Shown here in pieces: positions 16,846-24,851 of a stretch of 48,937 nucleotides of DNA. Below the pieces are notes generated by a model, which made no database searches, was not told the DNA's origin, and saw nothing but the letters and a program-made list of their open reading frames with translations. Positions within the stretch are counted from its first letter, which is position 1; each line of letters begins with the position of its first letter. Made by a program: the position numbers and the translations under genes. The DNA comes from M30B53 sp964600785 (GTDB lineage Bacteria > Planctomycetota > Planctomycetia > Pirellulales > UBA1268), in the NCBI GenBank assembly GCA_964600785.1, contig CAZRKH010000124.1:1-48937 (forward strand). Reading direction: 5' to 3'.

Positions 16846-18134
16846 CGGGCACTCCCGGCATACGTGTCGTCGGTCCGGCCGAGCATCGCGTGCTCGACGG
16901 CAAAGGGGCCCTCGTCCCGCAACAGTCGAGGACGGATCGGGCGGTTGTCGGTGCCCGAGGGGGTCAGGATGCCCGCGGTGATCCAGCCGATGAGGAAGAC
17001 CGCCCACGGCAGGCCGACCGCCGCCCAGCCGCTCGCCGTCTCGCCCCAGGCGGCCGCCATCTGCGGGCGGAATTCCTCCACCACCGCCACGACCACGAGG
17101 TTGGCCAGGCCCAAGGGGAGCATCACCTTCCAGGCGAGGTTCATCAGCTGATCGAAGCGAAACCTCGGCCAGCTCCATCGCACGAGCATGAAGAACAGGA
17201 TCACCGCCAGGATCTTCCCGGAGAAGATGCCGAAGCGGAGCAGGGCGGTGCTCCAGCCGATCTCGTCGCCGGCGCCGGTCACTCCCCAGAGGTGCCAGCC
17301 GCCGAGAAAGAGAATCACGATCAGGAAGGCGGCGGTGACCATGTGCAAAAACTCGGCGACAAGAAAGAGCAGCAGCTTGATGCCGGAATACTCGGTGTGG
17401 TAGCCGCCGACGAGTTCCTGTTCCGCCTCGGGCAGGTCGAAGGGCAGTCGGGCGGCCTCGGCAAAGGCCGCAACCAGGAAGACCAAAAAGCCCAGCGGCT
17501 GGGTGAAGGCATACCACAGCCCGCTCTGGGCCTGCTGCCGCATGACCTCGTCGAGCTGGAGGCTGCCCGCGGCGAGCACCACCCCCAGCAGGCCCAGGCC
17601 GAGGGGAATCTCGTAGGCCACCAGCTGGGCGCTCGAACGCAGCCCGCCGAGAAAGCCGTACTTGTTGTTGCTCGCCCAGCCGCCCAAAAGCACGCCGTAG
17701 ACCGCGATGCTCGAGAGGGCGAAGACCCACAGGATGCCCACGTCAAGCCCCGGGGCCACCAGGAAGGGCACCGGGTCGGGCAGGCCCTCGATCTCCAGCG
17801 GCGGCAGCACGCTGCCGAAGGGGATCGCCGCGAAAATTGCCAGCGAGGCCGCCAGGATCACCAGCGGGGCGGCGTTGTAGAGCACGCGATCGACATGCGA
17901 GGGCGTGAAGTCCTCCTTGAGGATGATCTTCAGGCCGTCGGCCAGCGGCTGGCCGAGGCCGAAAAGGCGGATCTTCGTCAGCGGGATGCCCACGCGGTTG
18001 GGGCCCTTGCGGTCCTGCACCCAGGCGGCCATCCACCGCTCGACGAGCACGAGATACGCCGCGGCCGTCATCAGCCCGCCCACCAGCAGGCCGATCTTGA
18101 CCAGCGCCGCAATCGTTTCGACGGAGGGAATCAT
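16842..18134 (-). CDS. nuoH: NADH-quinone oxidoreductase subunit H
   Basis: The membrane subunit at the junction of the two arms, forming much of the quinone channel. It has 430 residues and eight or nine transmembrane helices. Landmarks are Q-D-R-K-G-P-N-R-V-G (first conserved loop), the A-D-G-L-K segment, the acidic loop E-A-A-R-L-P-F-D-L-P-E-A-E-Q-E-L-V-G-G and Y-S-G-I-K. ATG at 18134 overlaps the nuoG stop by four bases. The C-terminal 70 residues form an extra hydrophobic helix and a hydrophilic tail beyond the E. coli-type end. Confidence 0.96.
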   Translation of the reverse strand: MIPSVETIAALVKIGLLVGGLMTAAAYLVLVERWMAAWVQDRKGPNRVGIPLTKIRLFGLGQPLADGLKIILKEDFTPSHVDRVLYNAAPLVILAASLAIFAAIPFGSVLPPLEIEGLPDPVPFLVAPGLDVGILWVFALSSIAVYGVLLGGWASNNKYGFLGGLRSSAQLVAYEIPLGLGLLGVVLAAGSLQLDEVMRQQAQSGLWYAFTQPLGFLVFLVAAFAEAARLPFDLPEAEQELVGGYHTEYSGIKLLLFLVAEFLHMVTAAFLIVILFLGGWHLWGVTGAGDEIGWSTALLRFGIFSGKILAVILFFMLVRWSWPRFRFDQLMNLAWKVMLPLGLANLVVVAVVEEFRPQMAAAWGETASGWAAVGLPWAVFLIGWITAGILTPSGTDNRPIRPRLLRDEGPFAVEHAMLGRTDDTYAGSAR

Positions 18135-19801
18135 GGGCTGCCGGCAAGCTGGCGGAGGCGAAGGTCGATGCCCGTGGGGGGAATCTCGTCGGCGAGTGCC
18201 GCGAGGGCCGCTGAGGCCGCCGCGACTTCGCGACGGATCGCCTGCGGATCATACAGCCCGCGACGGCCGAGCATGTTCCACAGCAGGCGGCCCTCGGGCC
18301 AGACGCCCGCCGGGGGCCGGATCGCCTGAGCGAAGGAGTGGGCCCGCTGGCCGATGTTGACCCAGCTGCCGGCCCGCTCGGCGAAGCCTGCCGCCGGCAG
18401 CTGCCAGTCGGCCCGGGCGGCCAGTGGTGAGTCGAAGAGATCCTGAACCACCAGACAGGAGCGGTCGTGTTCGCGAAGGCGGTCGAAAGCGGCGGCGGTC
18501 GCCTCGTCGATCCAGGCGGCAGCCTGCGTCGCGGGTTTGCCGCCGGCGGGTGGATAGGCCGCCGTGATCCAGGCCGCGGAGCAGTTCCCGCTCTCGATCG
18601 CTTCGAGCAGTTCTCCCCAGCGTGGAAGCTGGGAGTCGAAACATGCCACCACGTGCTCCACGCCCACGCGGTTGGGACACTTCTCGGCCCGGATCGTGAA
18701 GCCGCTTGGGAAGGTTTCGTCTTCGCCCACGACCGGCACCCAGCCGACGGCGAGCAGGGCCCGGGGGTCGATCTCACGAGCCACGCTGCAGAGCATCCAG
18801 GCCTCTTCGACCGTCAGCATCGGCGAGACGGCGACGGCCAGCCGTCCGCCGCCGACGGCGGCCGCGAGATCCTCCCGCAGTCGGCCGACCACGTCGGACC
18901 ACTCCGTGACGGTGTCTCCATCCTCGCCGCGTCGCACCGCATCAACGAGCCGCGACGGATCATGAATGTGGTGCCAGCCGTAGCGGCCCTCGTCGCAGAT
19001 CCACCAGGTGTTGACCTGCGGGTTCTCGCGGGGCTTGAGGCGATAGACGGTGTCTTGATTGTGCTCGGTGAAGATCGAGCAGCCCGCCGAACAGCCGCCA
19101 CAGACATTTTCCTCCCGCTTCAGGAACCAGACACGTTGCTGGTAGAGGAAGTCGCGGTCGCCGAGAGCCCCCACCGGGCAGAGGTCGACGACGTTGCCCG
19201 AGAGCTTGTTGGCCAGCGGATGGCCGGGAAAGACGTCGATCTCCTCCTTGGCACCGCGGTTGACGACCATCAATTCGGCGGTGCCGGAGACCTCGCGGGT
19301 GAATCGCACGCACCGCGAGCACATCACGCAGCGGTCGACGAAGAGCGTGACGGTCGGCCCCATCTCCCGCTTGCGGCTGGTGAAGGGCTTGATGTCGGCC
19401 CGCCGCTCGGGCTGGCCGTGCTCGAAGTGGTAGTCCTGCAGCAGGCACTCGCCGGCCTTGTCGCAGATCGGGCAGTCGATCGGGTGATCGATCAGCAGGG
19501 CCTCCTCGACCCGGGCCCGGCTTTCCCGCACCTTCTCACTCTCGGTCACGATCACGGTGCCGTCCTTGGCGGGCGTCTGACAGGCGGGCACAAGCTTGGG
19601 GATCATCGAGATCTTGCCGGTCTCCGCGTCGCGGCTGCCCGCCTCGATGAGGCACATCCGGCAGCTGGCCACGACCGAAAGTCCCGGGTGCCAGCAGTAG
19701 TGGGGGATTTCCGCCCCCGCCAGCCTCGCCGCCTCGATGCAGTTGAGACGCGAGTCGTCGGAAATCTCGATCTCACGGTTGTCGACGTAGACGACTCCCA
19801 T
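18131..19801 (-). CDS. nuoG: NADH-quinone oxidoreductase subunit G, short form
   Basis: Peripheral-arm subunit of complex I carrying most of the Fe-S chain. The 2Fe-2S site has C36, C47, C50 and C74. The histidine-ligated cluster is H-P-I-D-C-P-I-C-D-K-A-G-E-C, the next 4Fe-4S set is C-V-M-C-S-R-C plus L-C-P-V-G-A-L, and a further set C-G-G-C-S-A-G-C with W-I-C-D-E-G-R-Y-G corresponds to the extra N7 cluster of many bacteria. The molybdopterin-type domain then follows but ends early: 556 residues against about 700-900 in family members with the full domain. ATG at 19801 shares one base with the nuoF stop (TGATG). Confidence 0.94.
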   Translation of the reverse strand: MGVVYVDNREIEISDDSRLNCIEAARLAGAEIPHYCWHPGLSVVASCRMCLIEAGSRDAETGKISMIPKLVPACQTPAKDGTVIVTESEKVRESRARVEEALLIDHPIDCPICDKAGECLLQDYHFEHGQPERRADIKPFTSRKREMGPTVTLFVDRCVMCSRCVRFTREVSGTAELMVVNRGAKEEIDVFPGHPLANKLSGNVVDLCPVGALGDRDFLYQQRVWFLKREENVCGGCSAGCSIFTEHNQDTVYRLKPRENPQVNTWWICDEGRYGWHHIHDPSRLVDAVRRGEDGDTVTEWSDVVGRLREDLAAAVGGGRLAVAVSPMLTVEEAWMLCSVAREIDPRALLAVGWVPVVGEDETFPSGFTIRAEKCPNRVGVEHVVACFDSQLPRWGELLEAIESGNCSAAWITAAYPPAGGKPATQAAAWIDEATAAAFDRLREHDRSCLVVQDLFDSPLAARADWQLPAAGFAERAGSWVNIGQRAHSFAQAIRPPAGVWPEGRLLWNMLGRRGLYDPQAIRREVAAASAALAALADEIPPTGIDLRLRQLAGSP

Positions 19802-21162
19802 CAGTGGGCCCCCACGATTTCGAGGGCCGGCACGGCTTCGGTGACCATCCAGCCCTCGGGGTTGGTCCGCTTGATGTAGTCCTCGAACTCCCCGCGAAAC
19901 TTGGTGATTGCGTTCTTGATCGGCCAGGCGGCACCGTCGGCGAGCCCGCAGATCGTGCTGCCGGGCATCATGCCCATGGTGCTGCCCATCTCGAGGAGAA
20001 TCTCGAGGTCCTTGAGCCTCCCCTTGCCGGCCCGAATCCGCTCGAGAATCCGCAGCGACCAGCTCGTGCCTTCGCGGCAGGGGGTGCATTGGCCGCACGA
20101 TTCGTGGGCGAAGAAGCGGCAGGAGTTGTGGAGGTAATCGACGATGCTCACCGTCTCGTCGAACACCACCACCGCCGCGGTGCCCAAGCCCATGCAGCCC
20201 ACGCTGCCTGGACCCTTGAAGTCGAGGGGAATGTCGAATTCCGCCTCGGTGGCCAGGCCCATCGAGATCCCGCCGGGGATCGCGGCCTTCGCCCGGCGGC
20301 CCTTCCAGACGCCGCCGCCGTAGTCGTCGATCAGTTCGCGGAGGGTGATGCCCAGCGGAGCCTCGTAGCAGCCCGGCTTCTCGACGTGGCCCGAGAGACA
20401 GTAGAGCTTCGGCCCGTAGCTGCCGGGGTCGCGAGGATTTTCCGGATCGGCGGGCACCCCGATCGAGCGAAACCAGTCGACCCCGCGGCGGGCGATCTGG
20501 GCCACGCAGGCGACCGTCTCCACATTGTTGACCACCGTCGGCTTGCGAAACACGCCCTCGATGGCCGGGAAGGGCGGCTTGATTCGCGGCCAGGCCCGCT
20601 TCCCTTCGATGCTCTCAATGAGGCCCGTCTCCTCACCGCAGATGTAGGCCGCGGCGCCGCGATGGAGGTAGATGTCCAGCGAGAAGCCGCTGCCCTTGAT
20701 GTCTCCGCCGAGGTAGCCGGCGGCATAGGCCTCGTCGATCGCCGCCTGCAGCCGCTCGAGGCTCCGCGGATACTCATACCGCAGGTAGATGTAGGCCGTC
20801 GTGGCTCGCGTGGCATAGCAGGAGATGATCGTGCCCTCGAGCACCTGGTGGGGATCGTCCTCCATCAGGAAGCGATTGTTGAAGGTGCCCGGCTCGCTCT
20901 CGTCGGCGTTGACGCAAAAGTAGATCGGCCCGGGATGGTCCTTCGGCAAAAAGCCCCACTTCACGCCGGTCATGAAGCCCGCCCCTCCGCGGCCGCGAAG
21001 GCCCGAACTCTTGACCATCTCCACGACCTCGGCCGGCTGCGACTCGGCAAGCAGACGCTCGAGGGCCGCATAGCCTCCGCGGGAGCGGTAGCTCCCGAGC
21101 GTGTGGCCCTCGGCAACACCCACCGCTTCCATCAAAACCGGCTCGAACTTGGCGATGCCCAT
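19801..21162 (-). CDS. nuoF: NADH-quinone oxidoreductase subunit F (NADH and FMN binding)
   Basis: The NADH-oxidising subunit of complex I, 453 residues. It shows the NADH/FMN-binding stretches G-L-R-G-R-G-G-A-G-F (residues about 50-60), N-A-D-E-S-E-P-G-T-F and G-A-G-A-Y-I-C-G-E-E-T-like (here A-A-Y-I-C-G-E-E-T-G-L), and the N3 cluster motif E-S-C-G-Q-C-T-P-C-R-E-G with a later cysteine in S-T-I-C-G-L. ATG at 21162, 39 bases after nuoE. It forms the electron-input module with NuoE and NuoG. Length and motif spacing are ordinary. Confidence 0.97.
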   Translation of the reverse strand: MGIAKFEPVLMEAVGVAEGHTLGSYRSRGGYAALERLLAESQPAEVVEMVKSSGLRGRGGAGFMTGVKWGFLPKDHPGPIYFCVNADESEPGTFNNRFLMEDDPHQVLEGTIISCYATRATTAYIYLRYEYPRSLERLQAAIDEAYAAGYLGGDIKGSGFSLDIYLHRGAAAYICGEETGLIESIEGKRAWPRIKPPFPAIEGVFRKPTVVNNVETVACVAQIARRGVDWFRSIGVPADPENPRDPGSYGPKLYCLSGHVEKPGCYEAPLGITLRELIDDYGGGVWKGRRAKAAIPGGISMGLATEAEFDIPLDFKGPGSVGCMGLGTAAVVVFDETVSIVDYLHNSCRFFAHESCGQCTPCREGTSWSLRILERIRAGKGRLKDLEILLEMGSTMGMMPGSTICGLADGAAWPIKNAITKFRGEFEDYIKRTNPEGWMVTEAVPALEIVGAH

Positions 21163-21201
21163 TGGTGTCTCGCTGGAGTCTGGGGAAAGGGGGAATGGAG
21201 T

Positions 21202-21723
21202 TCAGCCTGCCACCGAGGGCTCGGGGCCGGCGGCCTGTCGCAGAGTCTCGAGAACGGCCCCGGCCTCGGCGGGGTCGAGTTTTTCATGCAGCCTGCCGGC
21301 GGCGAGCAGGCAGGGTGCGTGGTCGCAGCCACCGAGGCACTCCGCCGGCTCGATCGTGAGCCCGCCGTCGGCCGTGGTGCCTCCCGGCTCGATGCCCGCG
21401 GTGTCGCACAGCCCGGCGAGAAGCTCCTCGCCTCCCCGCAGGCTGCAGGATATCGAGCGGCAGACGAAGGCCCGCACCCGCCCGCACGGTTTTTCCTGCG
21501 GAAAGAACTGATAGAAGGAGAGGGTGTCTTGCACCTCGGCCGGAGCGAGGCCGAGCAGTTCGGCAATCTCGGCGACCGCCCCGAAGGGCACGTGCCGCAG
21601 CCGCTCATAGACGACATGCAACGCCGGCAGCGTGACCGCCTGCCGGCTGGGATAGCGGGGAGCGAAGGCCTCGATCTCGGCGACCATCTCGGGAGTCAGG
21701 TGGGTGAAGGCCCGGCTGTTCAT
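21202..21723 (-). CDS. nuoE: NADH-quinone oxidoreductase subunit E (2Fe-2S)
   Basis: Thioredoxin-fold 2Fe-2S subunit of the NADH-oxidising module of complex I. The 173-residue protein has the helical N-terminus (R-Y-P-S-R-Q-A-V-T-L-P-A-L) and the four cluster cysteines as C-R-S-I-S-C (C-x4-C) and C-L-G-G-C (C-x3-C). The N-terminal Q-D-T-L-S-F-Y-Q-F-F segment matches the family's V-A-T-F-Y-x-x-F position. ATG at 21723 overlaps the nuoD stop (ATGA). Normal length. Confidence 0.95.
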   Translation of the reverse strand: MNSRAFTHLTPEMVAEIEAFAPRYPSRQAVTLPALHVVYERLRHVPFGAVAEIAELLGLAPAEVQDTLSFYQFFPQEKPCGRVRAFVCRSISCSLRGGEELLAGLCDTAGIEPGGTTADGGLTIEPAECLGGCDHAPCLLAAGRLHEKLDPAEAGAVLETLRQAAGPEPSVAG

Positions 21724-22946
21724 CGGTCGAGCTCCGCGGCGATGATGTTCAGGCTGCCGAGCACCGCCACCACGTCGGAGAGCGTGTGGCCGCGGATCAG
21801 GTGCGGGAAGACCGCGAAGTGCAGCAGGCTGGGCGGACGGCAGCGGGCCCGGTAGGCCGTCTCGTTGCCGTCGCCCACGATGTAGAAACCGAGTTCGCCG
21901 TTGGGAGCCTCGATGGCGGCATAGCTCTCCTCGCAGGGCACCTCGAAACCGCGGTTGCTCATCGAGAGCTCGAAGTGCGAGATCGTGCCCTCGATCGTCG
22001 AATACACCTGCTGCTTGGTCGGCAGGGCCGTTCGCTGGGCGATGCCCACGTCGACCTCTCCGGCGGGCAGGTTTTCCACGGCGGCTTCCACAATCCGCAT
22101 GCTCTCTCGCATCTCCGCCATCCGCACCAGATAGCGGGCGTAGCAGTCGCCGGCGGTGGAACAGGGCACCTGGAAGTCGAAATCGGCGTAGGCGAGGTAG
22201 GGCTCGTCCTTGCGGAGGTCGCGGGTCACCCCGCTGGCCCGGGCCACCGGCCCGCTCGTGCCCCGTGCAATCGCCTCCTCCTTGGAGAGCACGCCCACGC
22301 CCTTGGTGCGGTCGACGAAGATCCGGTTGCGATTGAGCAGCCGCTCCATGTCGGCGAGGGTCTTGGGGAAGGTCTTGAGGAAGCCGCGGATCTTCTCGAT
22401 CACCAGCGGCGTGATGTCCTGGGAGACACCGCCCACGCGGGTGTAGCTGTTGGTGAAGCGGGCGCCGCAGAGCGTCTCGAAGATGTCGTAGATCACCTCC
22501 CGCTGCTGGAAGGCGTAGAGAAAGAAGGTGAAGGCCCCGGTGTCGAGGCCGACGGCCCCGTTGCACAGCAGGTGGTCGCTGATGCGGGCCAGTTCCGCCA
22601 CGATCGTGCGGATGTAGCGGCAGCGGGGAGTCAGTTCCAGGCCCATCAACGTCTCCACGGCATGGTGCCAGGCCACGTTGTTGGCCATTGGAGAGATGTA
22701 GTTCATGCGGTCGGTGACCGTCACGTACTGGTTGAAACTGAGGTGCTCCCCGATCTTCTCGAAGCCGGAGTGGAGGTAGCCCATCTCGGGCATCGCATCG
22801 ACGACCCGCTCGCCTTCGAGGGTCAGCACCAGCCGCAGCGTGGTGTGGGTGGCCGGATGCTGGGGGCCGAAGTTGAGGGTCCAGAGATAGTCCTCGCTCC
22901 GCGGGACGGAGGAGGCGGGCTCGGCGGGTGGTGGGGCGAGAGACAT
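21720..22946 (-). CDS. nuoD: NADH-quinone oxidoreductase subunit D
   Basis: The 49-kDa-type subunit that forms the quinone site with NuoB. 408 residues. The N-terminal quinone-site loop reads G-P-Q-H-P-A-T-H-T-T-L-R-L, keeping the key histidine of G-P-Q-H-P-x-T-H but with T-T where most homologues have G-V. The G-Y-L-H-S-G-F-E-K helix, R-x-G-G-V, the E-I/E-A-P-N-G-E-L-G-F-Y-I-V-type segment (here A-P-N-G-E-L-G-F-Y) and the C-terminal aspartate-arginine end are all present. Separate nuoC and nuoD genes (not fused as in E. coli). ATG at 22946, two bases after the nuoC stop. Confidence 0.96.
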   Translation of the reverse strand: MSLAPPPAEPASSVPRSEDYLWTLNFGPQHPATHTTLRLVLTLEGERVVDAMPEMGYLHSGFEKIGEHLSFNQYVTVTDRMNYISPMANNVAWHHAVETLMGLELTPRCRYIRTIVAELARISDHLLCNGAVGLDTGAFTFFLYAFQQREVIYDIFETLCGARFTNSYTRVGGVSQDITPLVIEKIRGFLKTFPKTLADMERLLNRNRIFVDRTKGVGVLSKEEAIARGTSGPVARASGVTRDLRKDEPYLAYADFDFQVPCSTAGDCYARYLVRMAEMRESMRIVEAAVENLPAGEVDVGIAQRTALPTKQQVYSTIEGTISHFELSMSNRGFEVPCEESYAAIEAPNGELGFYIVGDGNETAYRARCRPPSLLHFAVFPHLIRGHTLSDVVAVLGSLNIIAAELDR

Positions 22947-22948
22947 CG

Positions 22949-23473
22949 TCAGCTGTGGTCGCGGGTGAGCACGGGGAAGTTGTGCCGCTCACCGCGGCCC
23001 TGAAGGGGGTAGTCTTTGCGGAGCGGGTGCGCGGTGAACTCCTGCGGCATCACCAGCCGCCGCAGGTCGGGGTGGCCCGAGAAGCGGATCCCGAAGAGAT
23101 CCCAGACCTCCCGTTCGAGCCAGTTGGCCGCCTCCCACAGCGGAACCATGCTCGGCACGGTTGGCTCGGGATCGTCGACAAAGCAGCGGACGGTGAGCCG
23201 CTCGTTGGTTCGCGTGTCGGCAAGCAGGTAGACCAGCCCGAAGCGGCTGGTGGCTCCCCGATACTCGAGGTAGTCGACGCAACTGACATCGACGAGCAGG
23301 TCGAAGCCCTCGTCCCGCAGGAGGGCCATCGCCTCGGCAAGCTGCTCAGCCGGCACCACCACCCGGTCCTGCCCGCGGAAGGTCGATGCCGTGAGGCCCT
23401 CGAATCGCGACTGCAGCAGCGTGGCCCCGCGGCTGCGGGGCTGGGCGGTGTCGGAGTCAGGTGCGGTGGGCAT
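22949..23473 (-). CDS. nuoC: NADH-quinone oxidoreductase subunit C
   Basis: The 30-kDa-type peripheral subunit of complex I, 174 residues. The family signature E-R-E-V-W-D-L-F-G-I-R-F-S-G-H-P-D-L-R-R is complete, followed by P-L-R-K-D-Y-P. The D-V-S-C-V-D-Y-L strand earlier in the protein is also typical. ATG at 23473 is my choice; a TTG at 23500 would add nine basic residues, and neither has a convincing ribosome site. It is 60 bases downstream of nuoB. Confidence 0.93.
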   Translation of the reverse strand: MPTAPDSDTAQPRSRGATLLQSRFEGLTASTFRGQDRVVVPAEQLAEAMALLRDEGFDLLVDVSCVDYLEYRGATSRFGLVYLLADTRTNERLTVRCFVDDPEPTVPSMVPLWEAANWLEREVWDLFGIRFSGHPDLRRLVMPQEFTAHPLRKDYPLQGRGERHNFPVLTRDHS

Positions 23474-23533
23474 TGCGGCGCGAAGGGGGCGGGGAGGCAA
23501 GTCGGGGAGTATCGCTTCGGGCAGGTCGAGGGA

Positions 23534-24163
23534 TCAACCGGGCGGGGTGATGGAAAATCGTTCGGCAGCGAGTTGCCGCTGCACAACGGGGTTGCGGGAG
23601 GCGTCGATTGTGAGCGGGTCGTCGTGCTCCACGAGGGCCCGCTTGCGGAGTTGGCGGGAGGCCGTCTCAAACTCGCGGCCGGTGATCGTGCCCTCCTGCT
23701 GAATCTTGTCCTGCAGGTCGATAATCGCCTGGATCAGCTGCTCGGGGCGTGGCGGGCAGCCGGGCACGTACATGTCGACAGGGATAAAGCGGTCGACCCC
23801 CTGGACCACGGCGTAGGTGTCGAACACGCCGCCGGTGCTCGCGCAGGCTCCCATCGAGATGCACCATTTCGGCTCGCTCATCTGCAGCCAGATTCGCTGC
23901 AGTACCGGAAGCATCTTCATCACCACCCGGCCGGCAACGATCATCAGATCGCACTGCCGGGGGCTGAAGCGGAAGACCTCCGCCCCGAAGCGGGCCAGGT
24001 CGTGCTTGGCGGCACCGGTGGCCATCAGCTCGATGCCGCAGCAGGCCGTGGCGAAAGGCATCGGCCAGAGGCTGTTCTTGCGGCACCAGTTGGCCAGCGA
24101 GTCGAGACGACTGACCACGACGTTTTCCGGAAGCGAGACGTTCGGCTGAGTGCTCATCGCCAT
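23534..24163 (-). CDS. nuoB: NADH-quinone oxidoreductase subunit B (N2 cluster)
   Basis: Holds the terminal 4Fe-4S cluster N2 that reduces quinone. The 209-residue protein carries the tandem cysteines in A-T-A-C-C-G-I-E-L-M, the third in M-G-A-C-A-S-T-G-G and the fourth in V-P-G-C-P-P-R-P-E. ATG at 24163 has AAAAGGGG 7 bases upstream. A second ATG at 24157 would instead form an ATGA overlap with the nuoA stop, as at other junctions in the operon, so the start could be two codons later. The C-terminus extends about 40 residues past the minimal fold. Confidence 0.96.
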   Translation of the reverse strand: MAMSTQPNVSLPENVVVSRLDSLANWCRKNSLWPMPFATACCGIELMATGAAKHDLARFGAEVFRFSPRQCDLMIVAGRVVMKMLPVLQRIWLQMSEPKWCISMGACASTGGVFDTYAVVQGVDRFIPVDMYVPGCPPRPEQLIQAIIDLQDKIQQEGTITGREFETASRQLRKRALVEHDDPLTIDASRNPVVQRQLAAERFSITPPG

Positions 24164-24549
24164 TTGAAAACCCCTTTTCTCCAGTCGTAGGCGAAGCCGA
24201 CCACCACCATGGCCAGGAAGACCATCACCGCGGCAAAGACCAGCCCCCGGCTCGAAACATCCCCTGATGCGACCGCTGCGTCGATGCCCGCCTGCGAGCG
24301 GCTTGCCACCGCCCAGGGATAGAGAAACAGCAGTTCGACATCGAAGACAAGGAAGGTGATCGCCACCAGGTGGAACCGCACATCGAATCGTCGCCGGGTG
24401 TCGTGCGCCGGGTCCATGCCGCTCTCGTAGGGCATCGCCTTGACCGGCGTGAACCGCTTCGGGCCGATCAGCTGCGAGACCACCACCAGCCCCACCGAGA
24501 CCGCCGCGGCGATCGCCACGAACAGCAGCACCGGGAGGATCGGATTCAT
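24154..24549 (-). CDS. nuoA: NADH-quinone oxidoreductase subunit A
   Basis: First gene of the complex I operon. A 131-residue protein with three transmembrane helices, the conserved loop P-Y-E-S-G-M-D-P, R-F-D-V-R-F-H-L-V-A-I-T-F-L-V-F-D-V-E and a D-W-R-K-G end. ATG at 24549 is set by GGAGG 6-7 bases upstream; the frame is open further up but without a ribosome site. The overlap with nuoB indicates coupled translation. The promoter should lie in the 302-base gap to icd. Confidence 0.95.
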   Translation of the reverse strand: MNPILPVLLFVAIAAAVSVGLVVVSQLIGPKRFTPVKAMPYESGMDPAHDTRRRFDVRFHLVAITFLVFDVELLFLYPWAVASRSQAGIDAAVASGDVSSRGLVFAAVMVFLAMVVVGFAYDWRKGVFKWR

Positions 24550-24609
24550 CGCAGGCCTCCGTGGGGCTCGCGGCGGGTGTGCGCAGGCCGAGGGCAACGA
24601 AATACTGAA

Positions 24610-24638
24610 AATCTGGCCGTCGCAGCGGACTTTGTGAA
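24610..24638 (-). promoter_or_regulatory. possible nuo operon promoter
   Basis: On the minus strand a TTCACA -35-like box (24633-24638, five of six consensus bases) is 17 bases from a weak -10 CAGATT (24610-24615). The -35 lies in the left half of the 28-bp palindrome. The -10 match is poor (three of six), so this is tentative. Confidence 0.3.
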
Positions 24639-24654
24639 ATTTGTCACGAAGTCC
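24627..24654. promoter_or_regulatory. 28-bp palindrome with CRP-like core, between nuo and icd
   Basis: Eleven-base arms around a six-base centre: GGACTT-N-GTGA-N6-TCAC-N-AAGTCC, with one non-pairing position per arm. The core TGTGA-N6-TCACG matches the consensus form of CRP-family operators (TGTGA-N6-TCACA). It covers the -35 positions of both divergent promoters proposed here. A dimeric CRP/FNR-family regulator is the natural reading, but which one is unknown. It could also be a site for another homodimeric repressor. The rest of the 302-base nuo-icd gap holds only G/C-rich sequence that I cannot assign. Confidence 0.55.
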
Positions 24655-24670
24655 ACTCCCCCTTTATACC
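24641..24670 (+). promoter_or_regulatory. probable icd promoter
   Basis: TTGTCA (-35, 24641-24646, five of six) and TATACC (-10, 24665-24670, four of six) are 18 bases apart, giving a leader of roughly 175 bases before the icd ATG. The -35 box lies inside the right arm of the palindrome at 24627-24654. Confidence 0.45.
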
Positions 24671-24851
24671 GCCCGGCCGGTCCCGCGACGAGGCGGGTGT
24701 TCTGCCGCGAGCCGGGGCGGCACACAGCGACCCCGCCGGGCGGCCGGGGGCCGATTGCGTCGGGGGGGGCGAAGGGATAGGTTTCGGCTCCCGCGGCGGG
24801 CGAAAGCGGGTGAACTCTGTCAGAATTCCGCGAGCACACACAGGTCGGCGA

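Noticed and set aside
19804..21855. 683-codon frame on the plus strand opposite nuoF and nuoE
   Set aside because: Shadow of the genuine minus-strand genes; composition is typical of antisense high-GC sequence.
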